Origin: Platycnemis pennipes
Taxonomy: Eukaryota; Arthropoda; Insecta; Odonata; Platycnemididae
Length of the DNA: 64,000 bases
Reading direction: 5' to 3'
Assembly: GCA_933228895.1 (NCBI GenBank)
Contig: OW121846.1
Coordinates: 147,330,746 to 147,394,745, forward strand
This document shows positions 24,430 through 35,482 of this stretch, in pieces. The position numbers and the translations under genes are program-made. The notes below the pieces were generated by a model. The model was not told where the DNA came from. It did no database searches and was given only the letters and a program-made list of their open reading frames with translations. Position 1 is the stretch's first letter; each line of letters begins with the position of its first letter.

Positions 24430-25000
24430 GCGCCAAGGGCTAGGTGCATTCCACAGCCGAACTGGTCTGCTACGGCCATCGGGTCACGACGCCGTGATTG
24501 CAGTTTGTGGGTAACGCGCCGGTCTGAAAACCTACAGGACATGGTTTCGGATCCCGCCTCGCCCGTGTTTGCCTCAGGGTTACGTTAAGTTTGTTAGTGC
24601 GTTTGATAGTGCAACGTTGGCAGTTGGAGTACCGCAACACCCATTTATTCTCCTGCCAGCCCCACGCGCTATCATGTCTCTGTGAGCACCGCGATCCCTG
24701 AGAGCGACGCACCGGGCGTAGATCCATGTGCTGCGAGGGTGACCGGCGAAAGCAGAGGAGGCTTGCCGATGCATCCCATGCACGAGCGGTTCCGACCAGC
24801 GAAGGCCGTCCACTGCGCTCCCACGGACTCTCTCCACAGGTAATGTGCAACTTCCCCGTCCGAACCACATGCTAGAGTGAAGAGCGCCGTTCGAGAAGCA
24901 TCGCGCGGGAAAATCCGGACTCGAGGTCGCGCCGGCGGCAATGGACTGCTCCTCGCGACGGAAATTCGAACTCCTGCGACGGATTTTAGAGGAATGCAAG
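24430..25000. other. GC-rich patch with a tRNA-like SINE head
   Basis: The composition shifts to GC-rich, and three overlapping minus-strand ORFs (132-139 codons) open as a result. None shows a known domain, so I do not call a gene. At 24490-24550 (plus strand) 'gtgggtaacgcgccggtctg' resembles an A box and 'catggtttcggatcccg' a B box, giving a tRNA-derived SINE head of another family. Confidence 0.45.
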
Positions 25001-25358
25001 GGTTAGGTGTAATTTCTAATGAAGCAAATACCTTCGCAACAATCGGGATGTTGTCAGCATTTGATTTTCGACGCACATTGGCGAATGTTCATTTCCAAAT
25101 AATAAATTCATCCCCCTCTAATGTGGATGTACAAAGAACCATTTTATCTTAGGATATTCTTGTTAAAGGATTAAAATCCTCGCGTGATAATGTACATCGT
25201 TTTATTATTATTAATGTATTTTATCTAAAACCATTTTTATTTCGTAAGAGATAGATTTCTCAACGAGGTTGCTAAGGTAGGCTAATCAACGCTCACGACA
25301 CGGAACGAATTAAAGTTTAGTATGAAATTATATGGTTTTTCCCTTCATAAGACAATAT
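25001..25358. other. No recognisable gene or element
   Basis: Composition falls back to AT-rich. No motif, inverted terminal repeat or RNA gene was seen. Confidence 0.4.
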
Positions 25359-25557
25359 AGTTAAAATATTTTAACATTGATAACTGCAACTTGTCACCCA
25401 AGTCTTTACATTTAAAATACTTTAAAATACAGTTAAAATATGTTAACATTGATATCTGCAACTTGTCACCCAAGTCTTTACATTTAAAATACTTTAAAAT
25501 ACAGTTAAAATATGTTAACATTGATATCTGCAACTTGTCACCCAAGTCTTTACATTT
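25359..25557. repeat. 72-bp tandem repeat, about 2.8 copies
   Basis: Units start at 25359, 25431 and 25503. The landmark 'gcaacttgtcacccaagtct' recurs at exactly 72-bp spacing (25386, 25458, 25530). Copies 2 and 3 are nearly identical; copy 1 differs at a few positions, for example 'gataactg' against 'gatatctg'. Because 72 is a multiple of three, repeated peptides appear in both strands' ORFs. That is a by-product and not evidence for a protein. Confidence 0.9.
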
Positions 25558-25805
25558 ATGCGAACACGAATATTTATTTTCACCATGCTCTCAATAGCCA
25601 GTTGGCCATTGCATTGTTTGCATAACATGCAAATATTTCTTGTTCATGAGAAAATAAGGAACATAATGTTGTACGCCGCATTATAAGTCCACACATTCTC
25701 ATGCTGTATTTTTGTTTTAGGAAACGTACCTCGTACTTTGTCTTTCTCACGATTTCATTTCATACTGATTTGATTAAATGAGAAAATATTCCGTAGGCAT
25801 CATGA

Positions 25806-26055
25806 GGGTAGAGCGTGGTAGCCTAGTGGGCAGAGTGCTTGGCTACTGATCGAAGGGTCCCAGGTTCAAATCCGGGTGAAGCCTTTGGAAGCCCTGAAAC
25901 GAGTGCCCTCCTCGGAGTGCGAGGTGGCCCAGGGAAAGGAACTGCATCCCCGTACCCTGAATGAGTGACATTCACACGCCTGTGCCTCAGTCCGGGTTGA
26001 GCTCTACCCTCACCTCTCAAAACTAACCTTCGGGTTGAATCACTGACTGTGAGTG
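25806..26055 (+). repeat. tRNA-derived SINE with 11-bp target duplication
   Basis: A box region 'tggtagcctagtgggcagag' and B box 'cccaggttcaaatccgg' are well formed and spaced as in a tRNA. A body of about 180 bp follows, ending near 'gactgtgagtg'. The 11-bp word 'aggcatcatga' flanks it exactly at 25795-25805 and 26056-26066, which fits a target-site duplication from LINE-mediated insertion. The head shows some similarity to the minus-strand element at 31960-32068. Confidence 0.8.
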
Positions 26056-26464
26056 AGGCATCATGAAATTTACACGCAATATAATTTTAATGTAAACATA
26101 TGCTGTTGATATCCGATACTAATGAACTATGCTTGGATAAATTATATCCAAGCTTAACGGTGCATTTATCCGTGCATGCATAGCAAAAGATAATGAAGCA
26201 GAGCTCATTAGAAAATGAATTCAGTATATTATTATGTGAAGTTTGGCGCCAACTATTAAATGTGCCTGCGGCAGGAAGTTGTGGTATTCTCACCAACACG
26301 TCTTTAACTGCGTTTTTATGATAATAAATAATGGATGAATTGCTATTTGAATGATATATTGAAAATAACTGGGAAAATGGTGTAGGGAAAGAATGAGAGG
26401 GAGTAGGGGACAGTTTGTGTGTATATGAACACGTATATATTCTCTTGAAAGAAGAAAAAGTATG

Positions 26465-26540
26465 ACTGAGCCGAATTTCGAACCAAGGACCTCGGATTTT
26501 CCGAACTGAATCCCCGCATCTATCCATCTCACTCACGAAC
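26465..26540 (-). repeat. tRNA-like SINE head
   Basis: On the minus strand 'gtgagtgagatggatagatg' is A-box-like, and 'ccttggttcgaaattcgg' contains a B-box match. The rest of the element was not delimited, and a true tRNA gene is unlikely because arm pairing is poor. Confidence 0.45.
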
Positions 26541-26939
26541 CTTAATTTTCGTCACTTTATGTGTTCCTATTTTTCACCCACTTTCCTATTCCCAGTTATT
26601 ACAAGCGGAGGCGACTGACAACATTTTTTCTTCACTTGAAGGTAACGAATCCCTCTTTACCATCTCAATAAACCTCGCATGCCACCCAAAATGGAGACAT
26701 GGAGGATTTTGTAGAGTGGATAAAATTTCCTTGAACTATGCGAATTTTATGGTAAGCTGGGGTGAGAGAGTTGAGGTGAGTAATGATCGACGATGTGGCT
26801 TCAACGAAAATGTGTGCGCTCACGAATCGTGTTTTTCGTACGCTGGGGAATATTGTAATCTCAAATCGGTGTTTTTTTATTTTTCAAATTATTTATTTAT
26901 CAATATACCGAACACAACACAGAGGTCTTTACATTGGGC

Positions 26940-27075
26940 TTTTTTGACAGTTAACAGTTAAACAAGCACAGACATCCATGCCCCAGGAAGTGAAAATCCT
27001 CCCCGGCCGGGATTCGAACCCGCGACCATGAGATTGACAGGCGAGGGATTTACCCCGCCGCCACCAGGGCCGAAA
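26940..27075 (-). repeat. tRNA-derived SINE, family with copy at 60195
   Basis: The minus-strand head 'tggtggcggcggggtaaat' is followed by 'cgcgggttcgaatcccgg' (B box) and the body word 'catggatgtctgtgct'. The copy at 60195-60325 has the same layout: 'tgtggcggcgtggttaag', 'cgcgggttcgagtcccg' and 'catggatgtgtgtgct'. The body stops at about 26940. Confidence 0.6.
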
Positions 27076-30000
27076 TATGTTCGTCTCATGTTCAGAAAGA
27101 TGAGGGTTATTAATTGAGGAGCTTGACAAGACTAACCTTGAATTAATCCTCCCTCGGAATACTTGCGTTTGCATTGTTTATTCTCAGTTAGAATACTGAT
27201 TTTCATACATCAGCCGCTGGGTGTCTAAGTAGTCTATCACGAAGTCGATACCGGAAAGAATGAGAGGGATTGAGCATGTGCCCGCCTCGTTTTGAATGTC
27301 CCCGCGTCACCCCTGAAGTTGGGGCAGGAGTGAGATCAGGGCTTCAATGCGTAGAGATGGGGCCTCCAAGATTTATTTAGGGGTACGCACCATCTGAAGG
27401 GGCTCGACTGCCTTCCATCGCCATCATCTTTTAAAATACTGAGATGAACTACAGCTCTTATGTCATTCTTGTTCATTGCTAGTTCATTTACATCCAGGTA
27501 ATTGGGCCCCTGTACTTATCCATTAGTATCGTGGGCTCTCTCCAATTTTCTCTTCAATCAATGTCACAACTACTTCTTAAATCGATCGAGAAATTAAATT
27601 CGAGGAAGCATTAAAATAAAAATTTTGTGTTTCATGCTGCAGGTAGCAAAACTTTAATGTTCCTCATTCGTATGGAATCCCACATTCCCCATTCGCCGTG
27701 GAAGTTTCATTCTCAGCCATCGTTCAAGTCAATGATCTCCAACGGAAGTTCACAGATTTTAATCGGGCGCATATCACATTACTTGGCTGTAATCATGTGT
27801 AAAACTAAACTTAAAACTGAAATCATATGCCCCAATAATTTTCCCATCGGCTAAAACGGAGCGTCGGATTGTGTCTCGTTGCTTTTGTTGCTTCCCAGCT
27901 CTCTAGTGAAAGGGAACGCGTGGATACCCAACGAATCAGAAGCGTGGACGCAGCAATCAAACTACCATTTAAAAACTCAATTCTGCAATCGGGTTCCAGA
28001 TGGTATGCTCGAATCCTTCACTCCAGCTGATTTTTGTAAATTACTACTAAATTATTACCTATGATCAGGGTAATTAAGGAAGGTGGAAGTTTTTAATATA
28101 CCCATCGATAATTCTAGCATCGCATTGCTTTAGTATTTGCCACTATATTTCGAATGTTAGCAAAGCAATAAAGCCGCAGTCATATCTGTCCATTTAAAAA
28201 ACAACATTTTCAACACATAAAATGATTATTGAGGGAATGGAAAGTATTCCAACTTTGGGCTGATTTCTCGTCGTTTACGACGGACGCTCTTTAGCGGAAT
28301 CACTGCCTCCAGAGCTATTTTTTTCCATCATTGTTCCCGTAAATTCAGAAAATAAGGAAATACTGGTGAATGGGCATATCCGGCGTTTTAAGTAAAAAGA
28401 GTGCGAGGAAGCAGTGCACGAGTGGCGTAAGTGAACGCTATCAGCTGCAAGAGGACATTGTCGAAGAAATTATTAATGCATTCTAGTTTCTTGGCCCGTA
28501 ACCGTTCTCTCTGTTTCTCTTGACTTTCTCTATCCAGATGAGGATAACATAAGAAGAAGATACATTTTTGTACGTTTGCCTTCGTGTAACGTCAGATTCG
28601 AGCACACGTCCTTCGGGCTGCCTAGATGGTGCTTCACCGACCCAGCTGCCACGGTTAAGGAGTTCTTCAACCAAGGATAAAGAGTTCATCTTAGAACGGG
28701 TTTGCAACGCTCGCGGTTTACAATATACCGAATTAAATATTTTCGAGGTTAGAAACGACTAAGAACAACACTTTGTTGCGGTTATCGTTCATGTCAACTG
28801 ATCTTTTATTCAACCTTTGTGCAAGCAGAAGTTTTGAAAACAATCATACTAACTTAACGCCTATGTGAACTGATGTTTAAGGTTAGCACTTCATTATAAA
28901 ACTGAACCTTAGGGTCAGGATATAAATGAAAACACGTTGAGTGTGATTCTCCATAAAAGATTGAGCACGCGAATCTCTTCCAAAGATATTTTTATAATAA
29001 CTCAGGCTACGTCACCATAATATGTATAAAAAAAGCTGTGTTGAACGCGAAGGTCGGTCTTTGATAGCTCACCCCGTACTAAGCCAATGGCGTGTGCAAG
29101 GTCCCTATAAAATGGTCGTCCATCTCCCCCTAGGGAGTGTTGCCTGTGACGACGCATCACAACTCATCTGACGGTGGCGCCGCCACGTGGGGAAATGTGG
29201 AACTAACGCGGCGGCGGTTCGAAAATATGTCGGGACGAGAACGAGTCTGAATTGGACGATTTATAAGAGAAAAGATTGACTGAACTGAATAATTTCATCA
29301 TGGAAATCCGCTATAAATCGTAAGTTTTCTAAAATCGGCGAGTAAATAAGATCAAGTAAAGCTGAAGTAATCAGAAATTCTACTCTCCAATAGGGTTGTT
29401 CCTACCTCTCGGAATTTGAAGATTAAACGCTTTCTACTGACTCCACAATCACAATTAATGAACTCGAAGTCGTCAAATCGACGACAGAAGTATAATTTGG
29501 AAGCTACGTGAACCCTTAATTTCCTAATTTTACATGTTGCCAAGAACGTTGTAGACGATTGTTATAACAAATATTTCTATTCTTTATTTTTGGGACGTAT
29601 TTAGCATTGGAGGGTACTATTTTATCTTATGGATATTTTGATGAACTGGATAACAGTCTTTGATGGCATTTGATGGAAATCAAAGGCATCAAGGAAGACC
29701 TTACGGCAAAGATAATTTTGTAAATAAATTTTAAGTTGAACGCTAATAAAAAAAGCAAGTACGAGAAAGGATGCAATAGCAATTAGTTACCACATTTTAG
29801 TGCAGCCAGAAACTAAAAGAAACACTCGGGATCGAGAAGCTTAAATATAAGTCAGATTATTCATATTTATTGAGGCATATCAAGACAAAACCACATGACA
29901 TGTAACCCCTTGTCAGTTACATACGAAGTCATTACACATTATGAATTACAAGTGAAATATGAGAGTAAAGTAGCTCATTTACATTATCCACCTCCTACCT

Positions 30001-30099
30001 ACCTCCACGCCAGCTCGCACCACCACACGGGACAAATAAATTACGTGTTGAAGACAATGGTACACCGGTTTTTTATTGTAAGCGATAATGAGCACCGAT
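27076..30099. other. Mostly unassigned sequence; two weak signals
   Basis: No gene was recognised over about 3 kb. On the minus strand at 28595-28680 a degenerate tRNA-like head may be present ('gtgctcgaatctgac'). At 29080-29240 a GC-richer patch carries 'tataaaatgg' (about 29105) and the inverted words 'ggcgccgcca' and 'gcggcggcgg'. This could be a promoter, but no exon supports it. Confidence 0.3.
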
Positions 30100-30320
30100 C
30101 AAGCGAACTAAAAACATTAAGAAGGATTTTACGTAACAAAGGCTACAGAACAAGCAATACTGACAGGAACATCAGGAAAAACGAAAAGCAGACGGTACTG
30201 AAGTCGCCGCTGAAAGTAACAGAACCAGAGAAAAGGTCCTTCCTGCCATACGTCCAAGGGCTGATGGACCGTTTTGCAAGAATGCTGGCAAAATATAGCA
30301 AAGGAAACCTTTTGCGCGAC
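30100..30320 (+). pseudogene. Penelope-like element, post-RT fragment
   Basis: The plus-strand frame reads 'ELKTLRRILRNKGYRTSN' and later 'RSFLPYVQGLMDRFARML'. The pattern I..IL..NGY followed by LPYVxGxxDRxxRxL is characteristic of the linker between the RT and GIY-YIG domains of Penelope-like retroelements. Neither the RT palm nor the GIY-YIG domain is present. The surrounding 177-codon ORF (29895-30428) extends by chance into unrelated sequence at both ends. Confidence 0.6.
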
Positions 30321-31959
30321 CATGCGAGATATCTGTTACGCTTTATCTCTTATAGGTACATACAAGTGAATGTTTGTCTGTTTGACGTTCATACAAATCT
30401 AATTTTAGTTTTTATCCGATCGAGCTAAAATAATGTGGACAAATAGTTATTAATCTGAGGAAAATCAACGTCTACATATTAATTCCTGAAAAAGTCCCCG
30501 GGTCCTTAAAAGACCTAAGGGTCATCCCCAAAAGAAAAGCAAAAAAATCAATGCTGTGGTCTTTAAATTGCTCCTTACTAACGATTGGGACATTCGTTTT
30601 TAATTTTCACAGGCAGATGGATAAAAGAATAAAGTTTCTTATTCCATCATTTGATTTTCTATTTACGATAAGTCTCTCCAAGATCATAGTGTTTGTAACT
30701 CCAAAATCACCCATTCGTCTTGAATGTCAACAATTCCGTATTCCCTTGGTACGCACGGCCTTGGCTCTACAAATGGGGACTTTACCTATTGTAATTACGC
30801 CGCAGATTAAGTGAAAATAAGAATTATATTGTGATTGAAGGTCTATTAATGGTGTGTTGCAGGCTGCGATGAACAAACTTACGAATCTTAAGACGAAGAG
30901 AAATGAAGAACAGCATTTTCACGCACAACGGCCGACTTAATTATGCACAGAAAGAACTAGGTACCACATGTCTTACTCTTCACCCTCCTGCTGAAAATCA
31001 ACTGGGTTCTCAGTTAGTAATAAATAAACATGTAACGCGAACCACGATATCAGACCATTCTTGGTAAAAGTACTATTGAGGTTCCTAATAACTTTAAGTT
31101 TAATTCTACAACCGATTGAGCAAAAAATTGTTTTAAAAAATATTCAATTCCAATATGAATACTCTTTGTGCCTTGTGATAGACAATAGGGGGCAAAGATT
31201 ACTAGCATAATTAAAATCAACGCGTCTACCACATACGGTACAAACCACCTTCGGCCATCTTTGAATAAAGTCAACTGAAAACTATGAGCGGAAAAAGAAG
31301 TTTCATCTACACATAAATACACTTATTATGGACACGTAGCTGCAACATTCGTATTATGTACCTAAACTTGTTGCTAAGATTAAAGAGACTTCGGCACTCT
31401 ACCGATATCAAAGCTTAGATTCAAGCACATAAAACAACTATATCAAAAATGCTATGCCGCCGCTGTTTTACACAAATGGGCCTTTTTAATTCCCAGTCTG
31501 GAATTTTCTTTACTCGTAACCTTGTATCCCGACTTACACCCATGCACAAAACACGTCCTGTTGTCGCAAACCATGGCGTTCACGGGGATGTAATTGGGAT
31601 TCCACAACGAGCGGCGGCAAGGTATTTACTTTCCGTCACTACTCCTAAACCATCGCTGACTTGCTTGTGCTAATAGCACCACTTTTTTGCCACTACGCAC
31701 AGTATCGTACTGTCAAAAAATATTACCTCTAGAAAGCCTCCTTATCACTGAAAACGTGAAAAAAACATCACGCATTTTCGTTCTCCCTATCACTTGCCAT
31801 GTTTATTTTCAAGAACAGGAAAACTAATCGGTTCGTAGCGCCACCACCCGTTAAAAAAATGAACTCTTTGGGGTCGGAGGATTGCGGCAACAGCGACATC
31901 TAGCGGATTCTATGTAAAACGTCTAGAGTTGAGCAACCAGTAATATAAGGACCATGGGC
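30321..31959. other. No recognisable gene or element
   Basis: AT-rich with short ORFs of at most 90 codons and no motifs. I see nothing I can assign. Confidence 0.4.
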
Positions 31960-32068
31960 GTGTGATTCGAATCGTGAGGATTTTAGGTGGGGGTCTCCAG
32001 AAGGGCTCGGGATTTGAAGCCAGGACCCGGCTCAGCGCTCTACCCACTAGGCCACCTCCATCCCCCAC
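31960..32068 (-). repeat. tRNA-derived SINE
   Basis: Minus strand: 'gaggtggcctagtgggtaga' matches an A box, and 'cctggcttcaaatcccg' matches a B box. The word 'taatata' lies on both sides (about 31942 and 32072) and may be a target duplication. The head resembles that at 25806. Confidence 0.55.
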
Positions 32069-33985
32069 CATAATATAATTAAGTTAAAGTCTCCTTATAC
32101 AAGGGATTAAATCCGATTTAAAGGGGAATAACAGTGATGGTAGTAATTAAAAATTGTTTGCCTTTACGGGTTTTACTTTTCCTATTGCTGGAAGAATAAG
32201 GCTTTTCAGCCGCTTACACCTTTCACAGAGAAAAAGAGATAAAAAATACTGCTAGTTTGAAAGCTACGCTATAGGTAATGATCGTCTTAATTTAAAACAA
32301 AATTAGTTACGGAAAGGCATAACTATTTTGAGATAAGTAATTACTTTTTCCTAGATAACTAATTAATTATCTTATCGAGGAACTGAGGTTTGGAAATTTA
32401 ATGTCCAACCTGTGATAAACGTTCCCGTTCCAAGGATCCGTAACAAGTAGGGGAACCGATGCAAATTCAGGTCAATGCATGTGATGCCCTTTTCGTGGCA
32501 ACGCGTGATGAGCGTCGTCGCTTTGAGTACCGCTCATAGCCCTCGGCGGTGCTGAGGAGACGATGGTCGTGCACTGCGCGTCAGTGCTGGCCATTAAGCT
32601 GGTGCTCCGGAAGCTCAAGCGCCAAGAGTCAGAGAAAAACCGACGACTAGCATGGTGTATTTATCTACGCTCGAAGAAGAAATAAAGTAACTGCCAAATA
32701 ATGAATGCAACAAAGTGCGAATTAATGGCATTCTATAAAAAACTTCTGCAAGAATAAAATATGAATTTATGCCTCTATTGTACTCTCAACTCTGGTGGAT
32801 GAAAATAACAGTTACATGGTACTCTGCGATGAAATGTGGTGTGAACTAGGCGCACGCTCTTTGCATATGCGTGAATGAATCTGGGAGGGCCGCTCCGCAT
32901 TGAGTTTAGAATGTTGGGTTTGACTTGATGTTTGGCAAGGCAACAATATCTCGTGCAATATTGCCTATCCTTGACATGATGTTATAGCCAACGCGGGAGA
33001 GAAAGAGAAGAGTAACCCAAACGCAAAGGGCTAGAAACTTTAGCTACAGGCACGATATTCGCTAAATTTTGCTAGCGTGTTCTCCAGTTTGTCTTAAATG
33101 TCTGCCAGAGAAGGAAATCAGGTAATAAGAAGCTCGCAGTTTTTGGCCAAAACTCTGGTGACCTAATACAGACACGCTGAAGACAACAAAGGGCATAAGT
33201 TAAGTTCCAGTCAAGTCAATGTCATGACAGCAAACATGATTAGTTTGGGAGCTCTTCACTGTTGTGACGTTGTGGGACTTGGTTATCTCTAAGAGAAAGA
33301 GGCTGTTAGCTGTATAGGCGCAATTGTGTTTTTTCAAGGGAATTTTACCAATTAACTAAGGTTTCAGTGGGCTAAAATTAAATGATAATTCTCAAAGACG
33401 AGTGTAAACTTCTACAACAAGTGACCTTCATTTTCCTCTCTGCTTTAATTACCAAATGAGGATATGCCAAACGGGCCAAAAAGGCGAAATGAGGCATTCG
33501 AATAAACTTAAGCACTAAACACTGTCACTTAAATATTCGTGAAGCAGAAATGTCGAAGATGGGATGACGCAGGATTGATTTTTCATATGAATTGTTGTGT
33601 TAAGCGATCCGATTAATTTCCATAAGGGTTGAGCATTAAGAACAAGAAAGAAACTAATTTCATGTTTAAAAAAATGGGAAAAGAAATATACTTATAAAAT
33701 CATCGCGGTTTTTCCTCATTCACAGCAATGATTGGAGAATTTATCCCTTGTGCGATGTTCCTAACTTCCTAATTCGGCTCATTTAGTCTTGGAATTTTGC
33801 GATTCCCACGGGTAATCTCGCAGGTTTCATGCAATACTTCTCCTCAGCCTTCAATTATTCGTTTCTCAATGACGAGTGCCATCAGTGTTGCATGGCGTAG
33901 TAGTATATGCTGGGGTGAGCCGTTTCTTAATTTTGAGGCACACGAGCCGTAATCCTTAGGTGGGGGATCATGTCCCACATTCAAT
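32069..33985. other. No recognisable gene or element
   Basis: A GC-richer patch at 32470-32640 opens a short plus-strand frame (ATG at about 32564, 40 codons). It has no recognised motif and no splice support. The rest is AT-rich without visible features. Confidence 0.35.
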
Positions 33986-33986
33986 T

Positions 33987-34222
33987 CATCTAAATAACAT
34001 GCCGTTGAAATATTCGTAGAACTGTAGCAAGACCTATAACTAGAAACACATTGAGGAACATATCTGTTCCACCACTAGGGGCAGAAACAGTCTCGACTCG
34101 GGAGCAAATACCGACGACATTTGTTACTATATTATCTCTGCCGTGGTCACTTTCAGGACGATCGCTACTCGCTTGTTTCACGGAGAAGAATTCCTCGTCT
34201 GACGAATTCGTACAAGAGGTAC
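33987..34222 (-). other. Candidate exon with a hydrophobic segment, unassigned
   Basis: A minus-strand frame after 'ggtgactgag' (possible acceptor) runs through 'TNSSDEEFFSVKQASSDRPE' and 'GRDNIVTNVVGICSRVE', then a hydrophobic stretch 'MFLNVFLVIGLATVL', ending at a stop near 33987. An acidic, Ser-rich part before a single membrane-like segment looks protein-like, and composition is higher in GC than nearby. I do not recognise the family, and no clear donor site was found. It could be a decayed exon or chance. It sits in the presumed first coding intron of the trehalose-phosphate synthase gene, on the same strand. Confidence 0.25.
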
Positions 34223-34764
34223 ATATGGACCTCAGTCACCAGTAATATGATACAACCTACATAAAATAAGAAGACGCGGGAGTTTTTGGTGAAATGCTTA
34301 GATTACCGCCTCTCAAATAGTCACGGTAGCTTGTTCTGTGCTCAGATTGCATGCGGGTTCATTTGCATGTGAGGTTGTGTTTTTAGCGAAATTGTAGTAA
34401 ATTTGAGAACAAGGAGTCTTTATAATGGCAGTTCAATTAAAATTTTATTATTACTTTTTTAAAGAGCTTACAAGAGTATGTATCTCTGGATACCATGAGT
34501 TAGTGTGAGAGAAAAAGTTTAAAGGAAGTATTTCTTTAATTGAACATTCAAATTATAAACTACAGCCACAGTGAAGCAAGGATCGGAGTATTGCACACAA
34601 TTTCTACAGATGCAAATGCGCGATTGTATCTCTGTTCCGACACTTTTGGTACAATCAGATAAGTTAAAAAATAATGGCGTACGCCTCATCAATGTCTTAG
34701 CTAAAATCACGGAGCATGAAAACTCCGATATTCATGAAAAATAGTTGGAAGCAGTTTTAGTTAT

Positions 34765-35045
34765 TCGGGGGAGGCGACCGAGAACTCCAAGTCATTAAGG
34801 ATAGGCGGTTAATTGGGAAAAGGTAGGAATATTTCAGGGAACGGAGGGAGGGTGGAGAGAAACCCGGCGTCTGCATTAGCCTACTTTTAACGAAAGGCAC
34901 CAAGAGTTCGACGTTTGCACGTCCTATCCGACGGACGGAGTACTAAACTCGATGTTCTCTCCACACAGTACTCACAGTAAGCACAGAGCAATATGACCAC
35001 GAAGAATATCTACCGCAGCCGGGATTCAAACGCGGGCCCTCGGAA
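34765..35045 (-). repeat. tRNA-derived SINE, inside host gene intron
   Basis: The plus strand shows family markers in reverse order: 'gaggcgaccgag' (3' end), 'gagagaaacccggcgtctgc', 'attagcctac', 'tccgacggacggagtact', then 'gggattcaaacgcgggccct' (B-box complement). The A-box part is replaced by 'cggaataaaaaatag', so the head is truncated. It lies 214 bp beyond the splice donor of the trehalose-phosphate synthase exon. Confidence 0.75.
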
Positions 35046-35258
35046 TAAAAAATAGTTGGAAAAATAGTGTGATACTGGGACAGGAATGGAGTCTGTTGAT
35101 GATTCTTGACCATTAGACAGTTTGAGTGGAGCTCGAGGCGAGCTGTGAGTTATAAATTGACGGCAAACGAAAGATCTTTGAGGAGACATGGAGCAGGCAA
35201 GATGCAGCTGGGGTGTGAATGAAGCGCGCCTTTCGCGCGGCACAACTACGTCACTCAC

Positions 35259-35382
35259 CTCTGCTTCCTCTCCAGCTTCCCCTCGCCGTTCCTGATGAGC
35301 ACGAAGGGCAGTCGGTTCGACACGACGATCAGCGGCGCCGTGCACTTGTTGCTGCTCTCAGCCATCCCGTCCTCCGCGCCTC
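35259..35382 (-). CDS. Tps1: Trehalose-6-phosphate synthase, first coding exon (partial gene)
   Basis: Trehalose-6-phosphate synthase (GT20) makes trehalose-6-phosphate from UDP-glucose and glucose-6-phosphate in the cytosol; insects need it for haemolymph trehalose. On the minus strand a strong acceptor ('tactaaagcttgtccttcgc' then AG at 35384-35383) precedes 17 nt of 5' UTR and ATG at 35365-35363. The 107 coding nt give 35 residues plus two bases: 'MAESSNKCTAPLIVVSN', 'RLPFVLIRNGEGKLERKQ'. The 'LIVVSNRLPF' strand-loop is the family's N-terminal signature, and the Arg of SNR (residue 18) contacts glucose-6-phosphate in known enzymes. The donor is GTGAGT at 35258-35253, phase 2, just before the expected SAGGL loop. 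33 of 35 codons end in G or C, unlike the AT-rich surroundings. Insect enzymes are about 800 residues, so most of the gene is missing; I saw no further exon down to position 1. Confidence 0.85.
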
Positions 35383-35482
35383 CTGCGAAGGACAAGCTTT
35401 AGTACGCTCCTGGCACGCCACTCCGCGATGGCGGCGCACGGTGTCCGCTCTAATTACCTCGGAGTGCACCAAGCTGCTCGTA

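Noticed and set aside
24470..25076. Three overlapping minus-strand ORFs of 132-139 codons
   Set aside because: They overlap in different frames within a GC-rich patch that includes a SINE head; no motif supports any.
25345..25597. Repetitive peptides on both strands, or a CRISPR-like array
   Set aside because: Explained by a 72-bp tandem repeat whose length is a multiple of three. Units are contiguous with no unique spacers.
25806..25880. True tRNA gene
   Set aside because: The A and B boxes are good, but the acceptor stem does not pair and a SINE body with target duplication follows. The same reasoning applies to other tRNA-like heads in the window.
29895..30428. 177-codon ORF as a complete gene
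   Set aside because: Only the middle part resembles a Penelope-like protein; both ends are chance extension.
32561..32690. Short GC3-rich plus-strand ORF starting at about 32564
   Set aside because: Only 40 codons, no known motif and no splice support.
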